Source of the DNA: Cherax quadricarinatus
Taxonomy: Eukaryota > Arthropoda > Malacostraca > Decapoda > Parastacidae
Direction of reading: 5' to 3'
Length of the DNA stretch: 64,000 nt
Assembly (NCBI RefSeq): GCF_038502225.1
Contig: NC_091307.1
Location: 20,135,032 to 20,199,031 of the forward strand
Numbering within the stretch: position 1 is the first letter of the stretch; each line of letters begins with the position of its first letter. This document shows, in pieces, positions 54,961 through 64,000 of this stretch. The notes beneath the pieces are model-generated. The model saw only the letters and a program-made list of their open reading frames with translations. It made no database searches and was not told the DNA's origin. Position numbers and translations under genes: made by a program.

Positions 54961-55050
<90 letters not shown>
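54961..55050 (+). repeat. (AC)n microsatellite
   Basis: 45 AC units. Confidence 0.98.
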
Positions 55051-55053
<3 letters not shown>

Positions 55054-55172
55054 CCATACATTGCTTTAAGAAGAGGTATGGCAGAGCTCAGAGAGCGGGA
55101 AGAGTGAGTAGCGGCCAGTTGAAGAAGCGGGGCCAGGAGCTGTGAATCGACCCCCGCAACCACAACTAGGTG

Positions 55173-55177
<5 letters not shown>
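55051..55177 (+). mobile_element. CR1-like LINE 3' end
   Basis: AAGAGGTATGGCAGAGCTCA, GAAGCGGGGCCAGGAGCTGT, CGACCCCCGCAACCACAACT and AGGTGAGTAC, then (AC)n. 5'-truncated. Confidence 0.8.

Positions 55178-55220
<43 letters not shown>
55177..55220 (+). repeat. (AC)n microsatellite
   Basis: 22 AC units between two CR1-like copies. Confidence 0.97.
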
Positions 55221-55224
<4 letters not shown>

Positions 55225-56474
55225 TGGAGAAGATTATCAGGAGGAGAGTGGTGGAGCACCTGGAACGGAACAAAAGTATAAACGCCAACCAGCACAGATT
55301 TATGGAAGGCAAATCCTGTATCACAAACCTTCTGGAGTTTTATGATAAAGTAACAGAAGTAAGACACGAGAGAGAGGGGTGGGTTGATTGCATCTTCTTG
55401 GACTGCAAGAAGGCCTTTGGTACATTTCCTCACAAGAGATTAGTGCAGAAACTAGAGGATCAGGAGCGTATAACAGGAAGGACACTGCAATGGATCAGAT
55501 AATATCTGACAGGGAGGCAACAACAAGTCATGGTACATGATGAGGTATCACAGTAGGCACCTGTGACGAGTGGGGTCCCACAGGGGCCGGTCCTAGGACC
55601 AGTGCTATTTTTGGTATAAGTGAATGACATGATGGAAGGGTTAGACTCAGAAGTGTCCCTGTTCGCAGATGATGTGAAGTTAATGAGAATTAAATCAGAT
55701 GAGGATCAGGCAGGACTTCAATGAGATCTGGACAGACTGGACACCAGGTCCAGCAACTGGCTTCTCGAATTTAACCCCGCCAAATGCAAAGTCATGAAGA
55801 TAGGGGAAGGACACAGAAGACCGCAGACAGAGTATAGGCTAGGTGGCCAAAGACTGCAAACCTCGCTCAAGGAGAAAGATCTTGGGGTGAGTATAACACC
55901 ACGCACGTCTCCGGAAGCACACATCAACCAGATAACTGCTGCAGCATATGGGCGCCTGGCCAACCTGAGAACAGCGTTCCGATACCTTAGTAAGGAATCG
56001 TTCAAGACACTGTACACCGTGTACGTGAGGCCCATAATGGAGTATGAAGCACCTGTTTGGAACCCACACTTAATCAAGCACGTCAAGAAATTAGAGAAAG
56101 TGCAAAGGTTTGCGACAAGGTTAGTTCCAGAGATAAGGGGAATGTCCTATGAAGAAAGGTTAAGGGAAATCGGACTGACGACAGTGGAGGACAGGAGGGT
56201 TAGGGGAGACATGATAACGACATACAAAATACTGCGTGGAATAGACAAGGTGGAGAGAGACAGGATGTTCCAGAGAGGGGACACACAAACAAGGGGTCAC
56301 AGTTGGAAGTTGAAGACCCAGATGAGCCAAAGGGATGTTAGGAGGTATTTCTTCAGTCTTAGAGTGGTCAGGAAGTGGAATAGCCTAGCAAGTGAGGTAG
56401 TGGAGGCAGCAACCATACATAGCTTTAAGATGAGGTATGATAAAGCTCATGGAGCAGGGAGAGAGAGGACCTAG
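55221..56474 (+). pseudogene. CR1-like LINE reverse transcriptase with four nonsense codons
   Basis: One frame runs from 55221 to the TAG at 56472-56474, interrupted only by TAA 55500, TAG 55554, TAA 55617 and TGA 55722. There are no frameshifts. RT signatures: HRFMEGKSCITNLLEFYD, WVDCIFLDCKKAFGTFPH, SGVPQGPVLGPVLF (one stop after), and VSLFADDVKLMRI with the FADD catalytic box intact. The later connection is VYVRPIMEYEAPVWNPHLIK, KLEKVQRFATRLVPEIRGM and LTTVEDRRVRGDMITTYKI, with FSLRVVRKWNSLASEVV near the end. The stop at 55722 fits CGA to TGA (LQ-stop-DLDRL, R expected) and that at 55554 fits TGG to TAG. The endonuclease and the 5' part of the RT are missing. It is the best-preserved CR1-like copy in the window. 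Confidence 0.88.
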
Positions 56475-56552
56475 TAGCACTCGGTGAAGAGGCGGGGCCA
56501 GGAGCTGAGTCTCGACCCCTGCAACCACTATTAGGTGAGTACAATTAGGTGA
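56475..56552 (+). mobile_element. 3' untranslated tail of the CR1-like LINE
   Basis: GGGGCCAGGAGCTGAGTCTC, GACCCCTGCAACCACTATTA and GGTGAGTACAATTAGGTGAC, i.e. two TTAGGTGAGTAC-like repeats and then (AC)n. Confidence 0.8.

Positions 56553-56588
<36 letters not shown>
56553..56588 (+). repeat. (AC)n microsatellite
   Basis: 18 AC units at the LINE tail. Confidence 0.97.
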
Positions 56589-56591
<3 letters not shown>

Positions 56592-56676
56592 TAATCCATC
56601 TCAAGCATTAAATTTAATGTTCCAAAGTTACACGCTTGTTTTAACTTATAGTTTAAACACGGGTTTATATTAAAAT

Positions 56677-56859
<183 letters not shown>

Positions 56860-56984
56860 AAAACTCCTTTAAACATCTTTAGTCAAGATTAAAAAAATCT
56901 AAGTTAAAATACTTCACATAAGCACACGATATGTAAAAAAAAAAAAGCCTACCGGCAACAGCAGCAAGGGGAGAGAGGAGTGAA

Positions 56985-57225
56985 GATAATGGGGAAGTGT
57001 TGTGATGACAGGAATCGGGGGAGCTTTAGGGTGATGGTGACGGGGAAGTGTTGGGGGTGACGGTGATGTGGCAGTGCTAGTGGTGACGGTGATAGGGGAG
57101 TGCTGTGGGTGACGGTGATGGGGAGTGCTGGGGGTGACGGTGATGGGGGAGTGCTGGGGGTGACGGTGATGGGGGAGTGCTGGGGGTGACGGTGATGGGG
57201 GAGTGCAGGGGTGACGATCATGGGG
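56985..57225 (+). repeat. 26-27-bp G-rich minisatellite
   Basis: Unit GGGGGTGACGGTGATGGGGG with AGTGCT, about 8 copies, best conserved at 57110-57205. Pro/His-rich minus frames are by-products. Confidence 0.9.
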
Positions 57226-57504
57226 AAGTCCTGGAGTGTGGGTGAAGTTCGAGAAATCTTGGAAAATATTAGTGGATCTAGCGATGTAATTCATATTGTG
57301 GGAACACGTTTTTCATCCTTTAAAACGTATTACGAGTTTGAGAAACGTGTCTCTGTGAGACTCCAAGAATTTAGAAGTGACATGGGCAGTGGTTTTTGGA
57401 TCTACCCGTAAAATATGACAGAAAATGACACCGGAAAAATGTTTTGCAACGATTGTACCAACCACAACAACGATGGTGGATGGATATCAAGATATTTTTT
57501 ATAT
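57226..57504. other. No recognised feature
   Basis: Short ordinary stretch; nothing seen. Confidence 0.4.
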
Positions 57505-57632
57505 TAATTGGCAAGCGCTAAACCAATGAAGGTCATATAGCTCCTGGGGAATGGAGGAGAGTCTGGTTTGGTCCGAGGAAGGAATGGGTAATTCCAGTTC
57601 CTCGGATAATTTGACCCCCTCACCTGCAGTCT
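57505..57632 (+). mobile_element. SINE-like repeat (family F)
   Basis: TTGGCAAGCGCTAAACCAAT, GGTCATATAGCTCCTGGGGA, TTTGGTCCGAGGAAGGAATG and AGTTCCTCGGATAAT. Confidence 0.7.
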
Positions 57633-57654
57633 TGCTCGATGGATATCAACAGTG

Positions 57655-57765
57655 TTGCATGATCTGAGGGTTCATCAGCTACCTGAAGCTTGACCAGTTG
57701 TGTGAAGCTTCACCGGCTGCCTGAAGCTTCACCAGCTGCTTGAATTTTCATCTGCTTGAAGCTCG
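57655..57765 (+). repeat. Short diverged tandem, about 23 bp
   Basis: CTGAAGCTTCACCAGCTGC and variants repeat four to five times. Confidence 0.7.
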
Positions 57766-57929
57766 TGAGATTTGCAATGGAAGTAATTTGAAGATGGCAT
57801 TTCATCTGGAATTCATTTTTCTTGACTGGAAACCAGCAAAAATTTCCCTTTACATTTTTTTATTTATATCTACTAAAAATGTACCTTAAAACTGTAGTAA
57901 TACCAGAAGGTATTGTGAATTTGATCAGT

Positions 57930-58245
57930 ATCTCCTGCAAGTGGCTGATCAGCCGGGTTGTGATGTGTTATATGGGTCTGCGAGCCGCAACAGCCTGGTT
58001 GATCAGGCGGTCAGAACAAGCTTGGTCTCATGCTGATCTGCGTGCACTGAAGAACCCATCGAAACCTGTCATAGATATGCCCTGATAGGGTTGTCAAAGC
58101 TTATTCCCTGGGTAGCAATGAAGATGGGTTTAGCAAATGTTTTTGATAAGTGGGTTTAAGTTTGAGAAGGACCTTCTTAGTATGGGCCAGTTGGCCTGCT
58201 GCAGTGTTTCTCCATTCTTATGTTCTTAAATTACATAAAACTTTT
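57930..58245 (+). mobile_element. LINE C-terminus and 3' end (family B-like)
   Basis: TGATCAGCCGGGTTGTGATG, CGCAACAGCCTGGTTGATCA and CCCATCGAAACCTGTCATAG. Beyond it GGACCTTCTTAGTATGGGCC and CAGTGTTTCTCCATTCTTAT may be a longer tail variant. Confidence 0.6.
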
Positions 58246-58277
58246 CGTTCCACCGAGCCTTAGAATCTAGTAAAAAT

Positions 58278-58354
<77 letters not shown>
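58278..58354 (+). repeat. (TA)n microsatellite
   Basis: About 38 TA units. Confidence 0.98.
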
Positions 58355-58358
<4 letters not shown>

Positions 58359-58602
58359 AGGAATTCGCAAGAGCAGGCGAAATATACACAAACACTGATC
58401 TCTGGCTGAAGGAGACTCGAACCTACGAACCTTGGAACAAGGTACGCAGTGCTTTACCAATCTACCCACACTGGACCAATACCTTGGAGTCCAGCTTGCG
58501 CTAGACTTTGATCCAAGGCAGCCAGCTTTCAGGGAGAAGGCTTACAGCTTTTCATCTCATCCCCTACATGCATCAGCCTTACTAGAGATTTTAATAACAA
58601 TG
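58355..58602 (-). mobile_element. tRNA-derived SINE unit, minus
   Basis: One full unit in reverse orientation. Promoter boxes on the minus strand are near 58428 (B) and 58450-58475 (A-like). It joins directly at 58602 to three plus-strand units, forming an inverted junction. Confidence 0.85.
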
Positions 58603-59318
58603 CCTGCTCTTGCGAATTCCTTGCATTGTTAATATCTCTAGTAAGGCTGATGCATGCAGGGGATGAGATGAAAAGCTGTAAGCCTTCTCCCTGAAAGCTG
58701 GCTGCCTTGGATCAAAGTCTAGCGCAAGCTGGACTCCAAGGTATTGGTCCAGTGTGGGTATATTGGTAAAGCACTGCATACCTTGTTCCAAGGTTCGTAG
58801 GTTCGAGTCTCCTTCAGCCAGAGATCAGTGTTTGTGTATATTTCGCCTGCTCTTGCGAATTCCTTGCATTGTTAATATCTCTAGTAAGGCTGATGCATGC
58901 AGGGGATGAGATGAAAAGCTGTAAGCCTTCTCCCTGAAAGATGGCTGCCTTGGATCAAAGTCTAGCGCAAGCTGGACTCCAAGGTATTGGTCCAGTGTGG
59001 GTAGATTGGTAAAGCACTGCGTACCTTGTTCCAAGGTTCGTAGGTTCGAGTCTCCTTCAACCAGAGATCAGTGTTTGTGTATATTTCACCTGCTCTTGCG
59101 AATTCCTTGCATTGTTAATATCTCTAGTAAGGCTGATACATGCAGGGGATGAGATGAAAAGCTGTAAGCCTTCTCCCTGAAAGCTGGCTGCTTTGGATCA
59201 AAGTCTAGCGCAAGCTGGACTCCAGGGTACTGGTCCAGTGTGGGTAGATTGGTAAAGCACTGCGTACCTTGTTCCAAGGTTCGTAGGTTCGAGTCTCCTT
59301 CAGCCAGAGATCAGTGTT

Positions 59319-59320
<2 letters not shown>
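58603..59320 (+). mobile_element. Three head-to-tail SINE units, 243-bp period
   Basis: Units start at 58603, 58846 and 59089, exactly 243 bp apart. B boxes GGTTCGAGTCTCC lie at 58800, 59043 and 59286; A-box-like GGGTAGATTGGTAAAGC about 45 bases before each. Divergence between units is a few percent. A tRNA-like Pol III promoter in every unit identifies the origin; no complete cloverleaf was found. The array ends directly in (TA)n. Confidence 0.88.

Positions 59321-59380
<60 letters not shown>
59321..59380 (+). repeat. (TA)n microsatellite
   Basis: About 30 TA units. Confidence 0.97.
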
Positions 59381-59383
<3 letters not shown>

Positions 59384-59384
<1 letters not shown>

Positions 59385-59739
59385 AAATTAGACACATGTG
59401 CAACTCTTGGGTATCTTTATTGAGGAAACGTTTCGCCACACAGTGGCTTCATCAGTCCATACAAAGGAGAAACTTGAAGAACAGGAGGAAAATGAGGTAA
59501 TCAGTCCCTCAACCTTCAATCGATGTGGTCAGTCCATCAATCTTGAATACAATACGGCACATGTGCGGAGAAGCAGCTTATGAACCGTAGGCAGGAGAGG
59601 TGCAGCAGTCGTAGGTGGTGTCACATTTGTTCAATGTGGAAGTAGGTCGTGCCCAAGGGTTAGGCAAGCGAAGATTTCCCAAGCATTAAGATCCCAAGAA
59701 GTTGCAGTGTCTGACAGGATCGTAAATGAATGATTCATC

Positions 59740-59742
<3 letters not shown>
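59384..59742 (-). mobile_element. Penelope-type terminal repeat, minus
   Basis: Complete order in reverse: AGACACATGTGCAACTCTTG, the hammerhead at 59418-59465, GAGGTAATCAGTCCCTCAAC, AGTCCATCAATCTTG, and the terminal GCAGTGTCTGACAG. It is set between two TA arrays. Confidence 0.8.
59418..59465 (-). ncRNA. Hammerhead ribozyme motif
   Basis: GGA, CTGATGA, A, GCCAC, TGT, GTGGC, GAAA, CGTT, TCC with the core fully intact. The distal part of stem I has lost one T (TAT-GGA), shortening it. Confidence 0.72.

Positions 59743-59828
<86 letters not shown>
59743..59828 (+). repeat. (TA)n microsatellite
   Basis: About 43 TA units. Confidence 0.98.
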
Positions 59829-59832
<4 letters not shown>

Positions 59833-60208
59833 GTGCCGAATAGGCAGAACTTGCTATCTTGGCTTAAATAGCAACGTTCAACTTGCCATATAGGACAAGC
59901 GAAAATTTGTGTATGCAATAATTTCGCCAAAATCATTCCAAACCTAACGAAAAAAATATATTTCACTGTGTTAGGTTAGTATTATTGTATACAAATCTAA
60001 AATATATTTAGTTGGGTTAGGCTAAAATAAATTGTTCTTGTTATAATAAGGTTAGGTAAGTTTTCTAAGATACTTCTGGTGGAAATTTAAAAAAATTTCC
60101 ATTAACATTAATGAAAAATATATATCTTTAAACGTATAAGAGAAAATTTCAGAAAGGACTTAATTTTAAATGAGTTCTTGCTAATTGACCAGTTTTACAT
60201 ATTCGGCA

Positions 60209-60213
<5 letters not shown>
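59829..60213 (+). mobile_element. MITE-like element (family D), plus
   Basis: Starts TCGTGCCGAATAGGCAGAAC and ends GTTTTACATATTCGGCACGA, giving a 12-bp perfect terminal inverted repeat (TCGTGCCGAATA) plus weaker subterminal matching. It sits inside a TA array, as a TA-target element would. 385 bp, non-coding, AT-rich, with GGTTAGG and CCTAACG motifs. Confidence 0.85.

Positions 60214-60242
<29 letters not shown>
60211..60242 (+). repeat. (TA)n microsatellite
   Basis: About 16 TA units. Confidence 0.95.
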
Positions 60243-60246
<4 letters not shown>

Positions 60247-60330
60247 CGGTACCACCTCTAGAACTGTCTTGGGGACCCTCATCCTCAGAGAAAAGAATAA
60301 ACTTGTTTCTTTATTGTCTTCATGGCAGGA
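60243..60330 (+). mobile_element. Interspersed repeat (family E), plus
   Basis: GGCGGTACCACCTCTAGAAC, TGTCTTGGGGACCCTCATCC and AGAGAAAAGAATAAACTTG. Same block as 12763-12830 reversed. Confidence 0.75.
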
Positions 60331-60779
60331 CATTTTCTTCTCACTGATTCGTTTTCCATTTTGATCTTGGGCAAGACAGTCTCAGCTTGGGACGTTATCT
60401 GATGATTGACCCTTCAAGTGGGTGAGATGATGAGGGGACAGTGAGTAGTGATGTGGAAGTTTAGTGAGTTGTGATGATGGGGTTGAGAAACGGTGAAGGG
60501 GGAAAGGAGGTTTGGTAATGGGAGTTGAACTGTTGTTAGGAGAGGCAGTGAGGCAATCGTATTTGTGTTAGTGGTGGTGATGGTAGAAATTGCAGTTGTG
60601 GGTGGGGAGAGTTGGTGGAGCCAGAGGTGAAGGTGTGTGGGTCGAGTGTAATGGGGTTGAGGTAAGGGTGGGATTATGAGTCAGGGGGAAGAAAGTAAAA
60701 AACCCAGTGCGTTTTGGCATAATCCCGTCATATATCAGAGGCATTAAGGACCCTTAACTTTCCTCAGGACGGACCTGCT
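60331..60779. other. No gene; G/T-rich
   Basis: Purine/GT-rich stretch without a recognised element. Confidence 0.4.
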
Positions 60780-60905
60780 CATGCTGGAATGCGTTCTGCT
60801 AGCATATATATACTCTGACTGATCAAGCCATCAGCCAGGAAACCGGGTGCAGGACCGGGCCCCAGTAGCCATCAGGAAGGATCCTTACGGGAGTTTGCTG
60901 AGGTT
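60780..60905 (+). mobile_element. Degenerate LINE 3' end (family A)
   Basis: CTGACTGATCAAGCCATCAG, GGACCGGGCCCCAGTAGCCA and AGGATCCTTACGGG. Confidence 0.45.
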
Positions 60906-60959
60906 AACAAGATGGCAGCAGTTCCTTTTCCCCCTTCACTCTCCTAAGGGTAGTTAGCA

Positions 60960-61370
60960 TTCCATTAGTGTCTCACTGTATTGCATCCTTCTCTGTTCAG
61001 GAACCAGTCTGGTTGCAAGCTTCTTGACCTCAGTACCCTGAGGTGGGGATTCCTTGTAGGTGGGACATACTCCATGATTTCCCTGACACTTGTGTATAAA
61101 ACCTTAAAACATTGCTTTAGGTTCCTGAACGTTGTCACGAGGTTTGCTAACCACACATATGCAGCCGACGCTGCTTCCTTCACGTGCACCTTTGGTGATG
61201 TCTTCGGTGTGATGTTCACTGCCCAAGTCGTTTTCTTTCGACTCTTGTTCGAGGGTATTTCTAAATTGTAATTTAGTGCCAGGTTTTTCTTACCTAATTT
61301 GCAGTCACTTAATTTTTCTTCCAACTTAAGTCCCAGACTCTGCTCCCATGGGTAACTGTTCACTATCTTC
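60960..61370 (-). mobile_element. CR1-like LINE connection region, minus
   Basis: The minus frame 61363-60965 gives VNITPKTSPKVHVKEAASAA, YVWLANLVTTFRNLKQCFK and REIMEYVPPTRNPHL. These align with VSITPRTSPEAHINQITAAA and YGRLANLRTAFRYL of the 55-kb copy. Confidence 0.82.
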
Positions 61371-61689
61371 TCATTAGTTTTATATCATCTTCAGATTATA
61401 TAATTAAGTCGATTATATAATTACGTGAATCAGAAACAAAACTGTTATTAAATTGTGTCGCTTGATCGTCTAGTTGATTTTACACTAGCAGTTCATCATG
61501 TAAGAGCTGTAAAAGGTAGTTTGCTGTGCGCCTCCCATACCTACCCTGAGAACACTGTACGCTAATCATGTAATCTTTAGTTTATTGTGCATCTCATGAT
61601 TATGCAATGAACGACAGCTTATTGTGCAACCCATGTTTATCCCGTCAATGTGGATGGAACTTACGCTGATGACACCGAGGAGATGGTGA

Positions 61690-62770
61690 AGTACTAAAGC
61701 TGCAGCATGACGCTGTTCAGTGAGTCATTAATCAGTTTAAAGGCTGACAAATGAAATGAAAATTTTCATGGATAAGACTTAAAACCCTGCCGACATCTCC
61801 ATTATTTCCGGCGTAACTCTAACCACACTTGACTTCGGTCGCATGCCACTGCACTCTGTCCTAGGCCCTGACTCGTGGAACTCCATATTCATGTAAGCCA
61901 CTATCACGTACCTTGGACATTTTATTTAGGAGGAGCATAGACACAGGAATCATCCCAGTCCTTTAAAACCACTGACATGTTCCTGCTTTATACAGGTGGC
62001 AGTAAAGCAGTGTCCTAAAACTATAGACCGATAGCACTGTCGTCCCACATAAAAATCTTTGAGTTTTAAATATCAAGACTGGTAATCACATTGAATCTCA
62101 AAAATTGTACAACCCAGGGGAGCTGGGGATTAGAACAGGTTGCTCATACCTCTCGCAGTAGTTTAACCATTACAACATGGTCTTAGATGAACTGGAAGAC
62201 AAGCAAAATGCATATGTAATTTACACCGACTTTGTAAAAGCCTTTGACAAGTGTGATCATGATGTAATAGTCCACAAAATGCGTGCAAAAGGAATAACTG
62301 AAAAAGTGTCAGATGAATATTTAATTTTCTAATGAATAAAACCGAAAATATAATAGTAAACAGAGAATTCAGAGGCTGTCATAGTGAAAAGCTTTGTTTC
62401 CCAGGGCGCAGAATTGACCCCTATTTTTCTCATTCTCATATCCGACGTAGAGGCATAAAGCATAACACTGTATCATCTTTTGCAGACTATACTAGAAAAT
62501 AAATGAAAGTGACATCCATTGAGAACACGGCAAACCTTCAAACTGATATAAACAAAGTTTTCGAGTGGGCGGGCCCTAGACATCAGTATGAAGTTTAATG
62601 GAGACACGTTTCAGTTAGTCCATTATGGAAAGATTGGGGAAATAAATACAGGAACAGATGTGGGGGGTCAACGGGCCGCCAGCAGCAACAGCTTGTTTGA
62701 TCAGATAATCCATCGGGAGGCCTGGTCTGGGATCGGGCCGAAAGGGCTTTGACTCGGGAGGTACACCATG
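61690..62770 (+). mobile_element. LINE (family A), RT to 3' end, strongly degraded
   Basis: Parallels the 49.2-50.5 kb copy: CACTGCACTCTGTCCTAGGC, then AACTATAGACCGATAGCACT, CATTACAACATGGTCTTAGA, FVKAFDKCDHDVIVHKMRAK, an ADY in place of ADD, then ACAGCTTGTTTGATCAG and GGAGGCCTGGTCTGGGATCG. Frame lost in many places. Confidence 0.75.
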
Positions 62771-63104
62771 CTTATCCTATGAGCGGCAGTTTATTGTGCA
62801 CTTTGCTGGTCATCCTGTGAGCGGTTGCGCAACAAATACCTGAGGAGGGATATATCTTTTAGTTGTTACATAGTCATTTCATCTATTACAATCATCATAC
62901 AACAGTTATCTACTTAAAGGTGTGGATGCTATCTCAGAATTTTTGATCACTCACATCATATTGTAGTTTATTAGTTGATGCAACGTTTGGATACAGTCTC
63001 AAGCTATTTGCCATCTCCTTTAGAGTTTGTTTAGAGCTTGTGTGTAAATGGTTGGAGTTTTGGACACTTAAGATGTGTTATTTAGGTTTGGGTTTGTCTC
63101 TGAC
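62771..63104. other. No recognised feature
   Basis: Ordinary sequence. Confidence 0.4.
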
Positions 63105-63290
63105 TCTTGGTATACTCATCTAGTTGTATTCACTTAGTTGTAGTTGTGAGGAGTCGATTCACTTTTCCTGACCTCGACTCTGTTATTATTGATTTCTAGC
63201 CGTCTAAGACCTATCGACCCTCTTCATCCGGATCATTTCACTTTCTATTAACTCTGAAACTAAAGAATTTTCTGAGATGTGTTTAGTACA
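63105..63290 (-). mobile_element. CR1-like LINE 3' end, minus
   Basis: TATACTCATCTAGTTGTATT, TAGTTGTAGTTGTGAGGAGT, CGATTC and CTGACCTCGACTC, the complement of the CR1-like tail, followed by C-terminal sequence. Confidence 0.65.
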
Positions 63291-63296
63291 TTTTTC

Positions 63297-63867
<571 letters not shown>

Positions 63868-63875
<8 letters not shown>

Positions 63876-63890
63876 ATATATATATATATG

Positions 63891-63943
<53 letters not shown>

Positions 63944-63965
63944 TTATTTATTTATATATATGTAT
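63868..63965 (+). repeat. (TA)n with TATT/TATG variants
   Basis: TA array with TATTTA and TATG interruptions near the window end. Confidence 0.95.
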
Positions 63966-64000
63966 GTATGTATGTATAATATGTGTGTGTGTCTTTAGAT

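Noticed and set aside
58753..58815. Functional tRNA gene
   Set aside because: A- and B-box-like sequences are present but no acceptor stem or proper anticodon arm could be paired; repeated SINE units explain it.

Overview
This is a stretch of eukaryotic, repeat-dominated nuclear DNA with no host protein-coding gene that I can support. The mix of elements is what a large, repeat-rich arthropod genome looks like, and a decapod crustacean is the most likely source. The evidence is: many 5'-truncated CR1/Jockey-type LINE ends, an R2-like LINE with a restriction-like endonuclease, a tRNA-derived SINE, Penelope-like terminal repeats carrying hammerhead-ribozyme motifs, long TA and TG/AC microsatellites, and short CCTAA runs that match the arthropod TTAGG telomere motif. 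The species call is inference; no single-copy gene was recognised.

Layout. 1-9 kb: diffuse sequence with LINE 3' ends, a SINE-like repeat and remnants of at least three kinds of hammerhead-bearing repeat (about 1.5, 2.8, 6.4 and 8.4 kb). 9.3-12.7 kb: the longest coding remnant, an R2/NeSL-like LINE (zinc finger, reverse transcriptase, CCHC knuckle, PD-(D/E)XK-like endonuclease) broken by two in-frame stops and a frameshift. 12.7-13.3 kb: a tRNA-SINE, a 120-bp near-perfect hairpin and two TA arrays. 18.3-22.65 kb: a minisatellite of roughly 190 copies of a 20-bp unit, split by a LINE insertion. 23.8-25.3 kb: a minus-strand CR1-like LINE with nested fragments. 28.8-36.5 kb: LINE fragments on both strands, the 3' end of a second R2-like LINE, an RNase H fragment and a 0.77-kb Penelope-type foldback flanked by 17-bp direct repeats. 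38-50.6 kb: more LINE/SINE ends, a tandem Penelope-type repeat and several small minisatellites. 51-63.9 kb: two MITE copies, a nearly continuous CR1-like reverse transcriptase with four nonsense codons, and a mosaic at 58.2-60.3 kb where SINE, Penelope, MITE and other units are separated by TA arrays.

The most interesting system is the set of Penelope-type repeats. The best-preserved copies show all parts of a minimal type I hammerhead ribozyme: the CUGANGA and GAAA boxes, stem II, stem I, and a palindromic loop-less stem III. Base changes between copies are compensatory in stems I and II, so the fold, not only the sequence, appears to have been conserved. Other repeat families in the window carry similar boxes with unrelated stem sequences.
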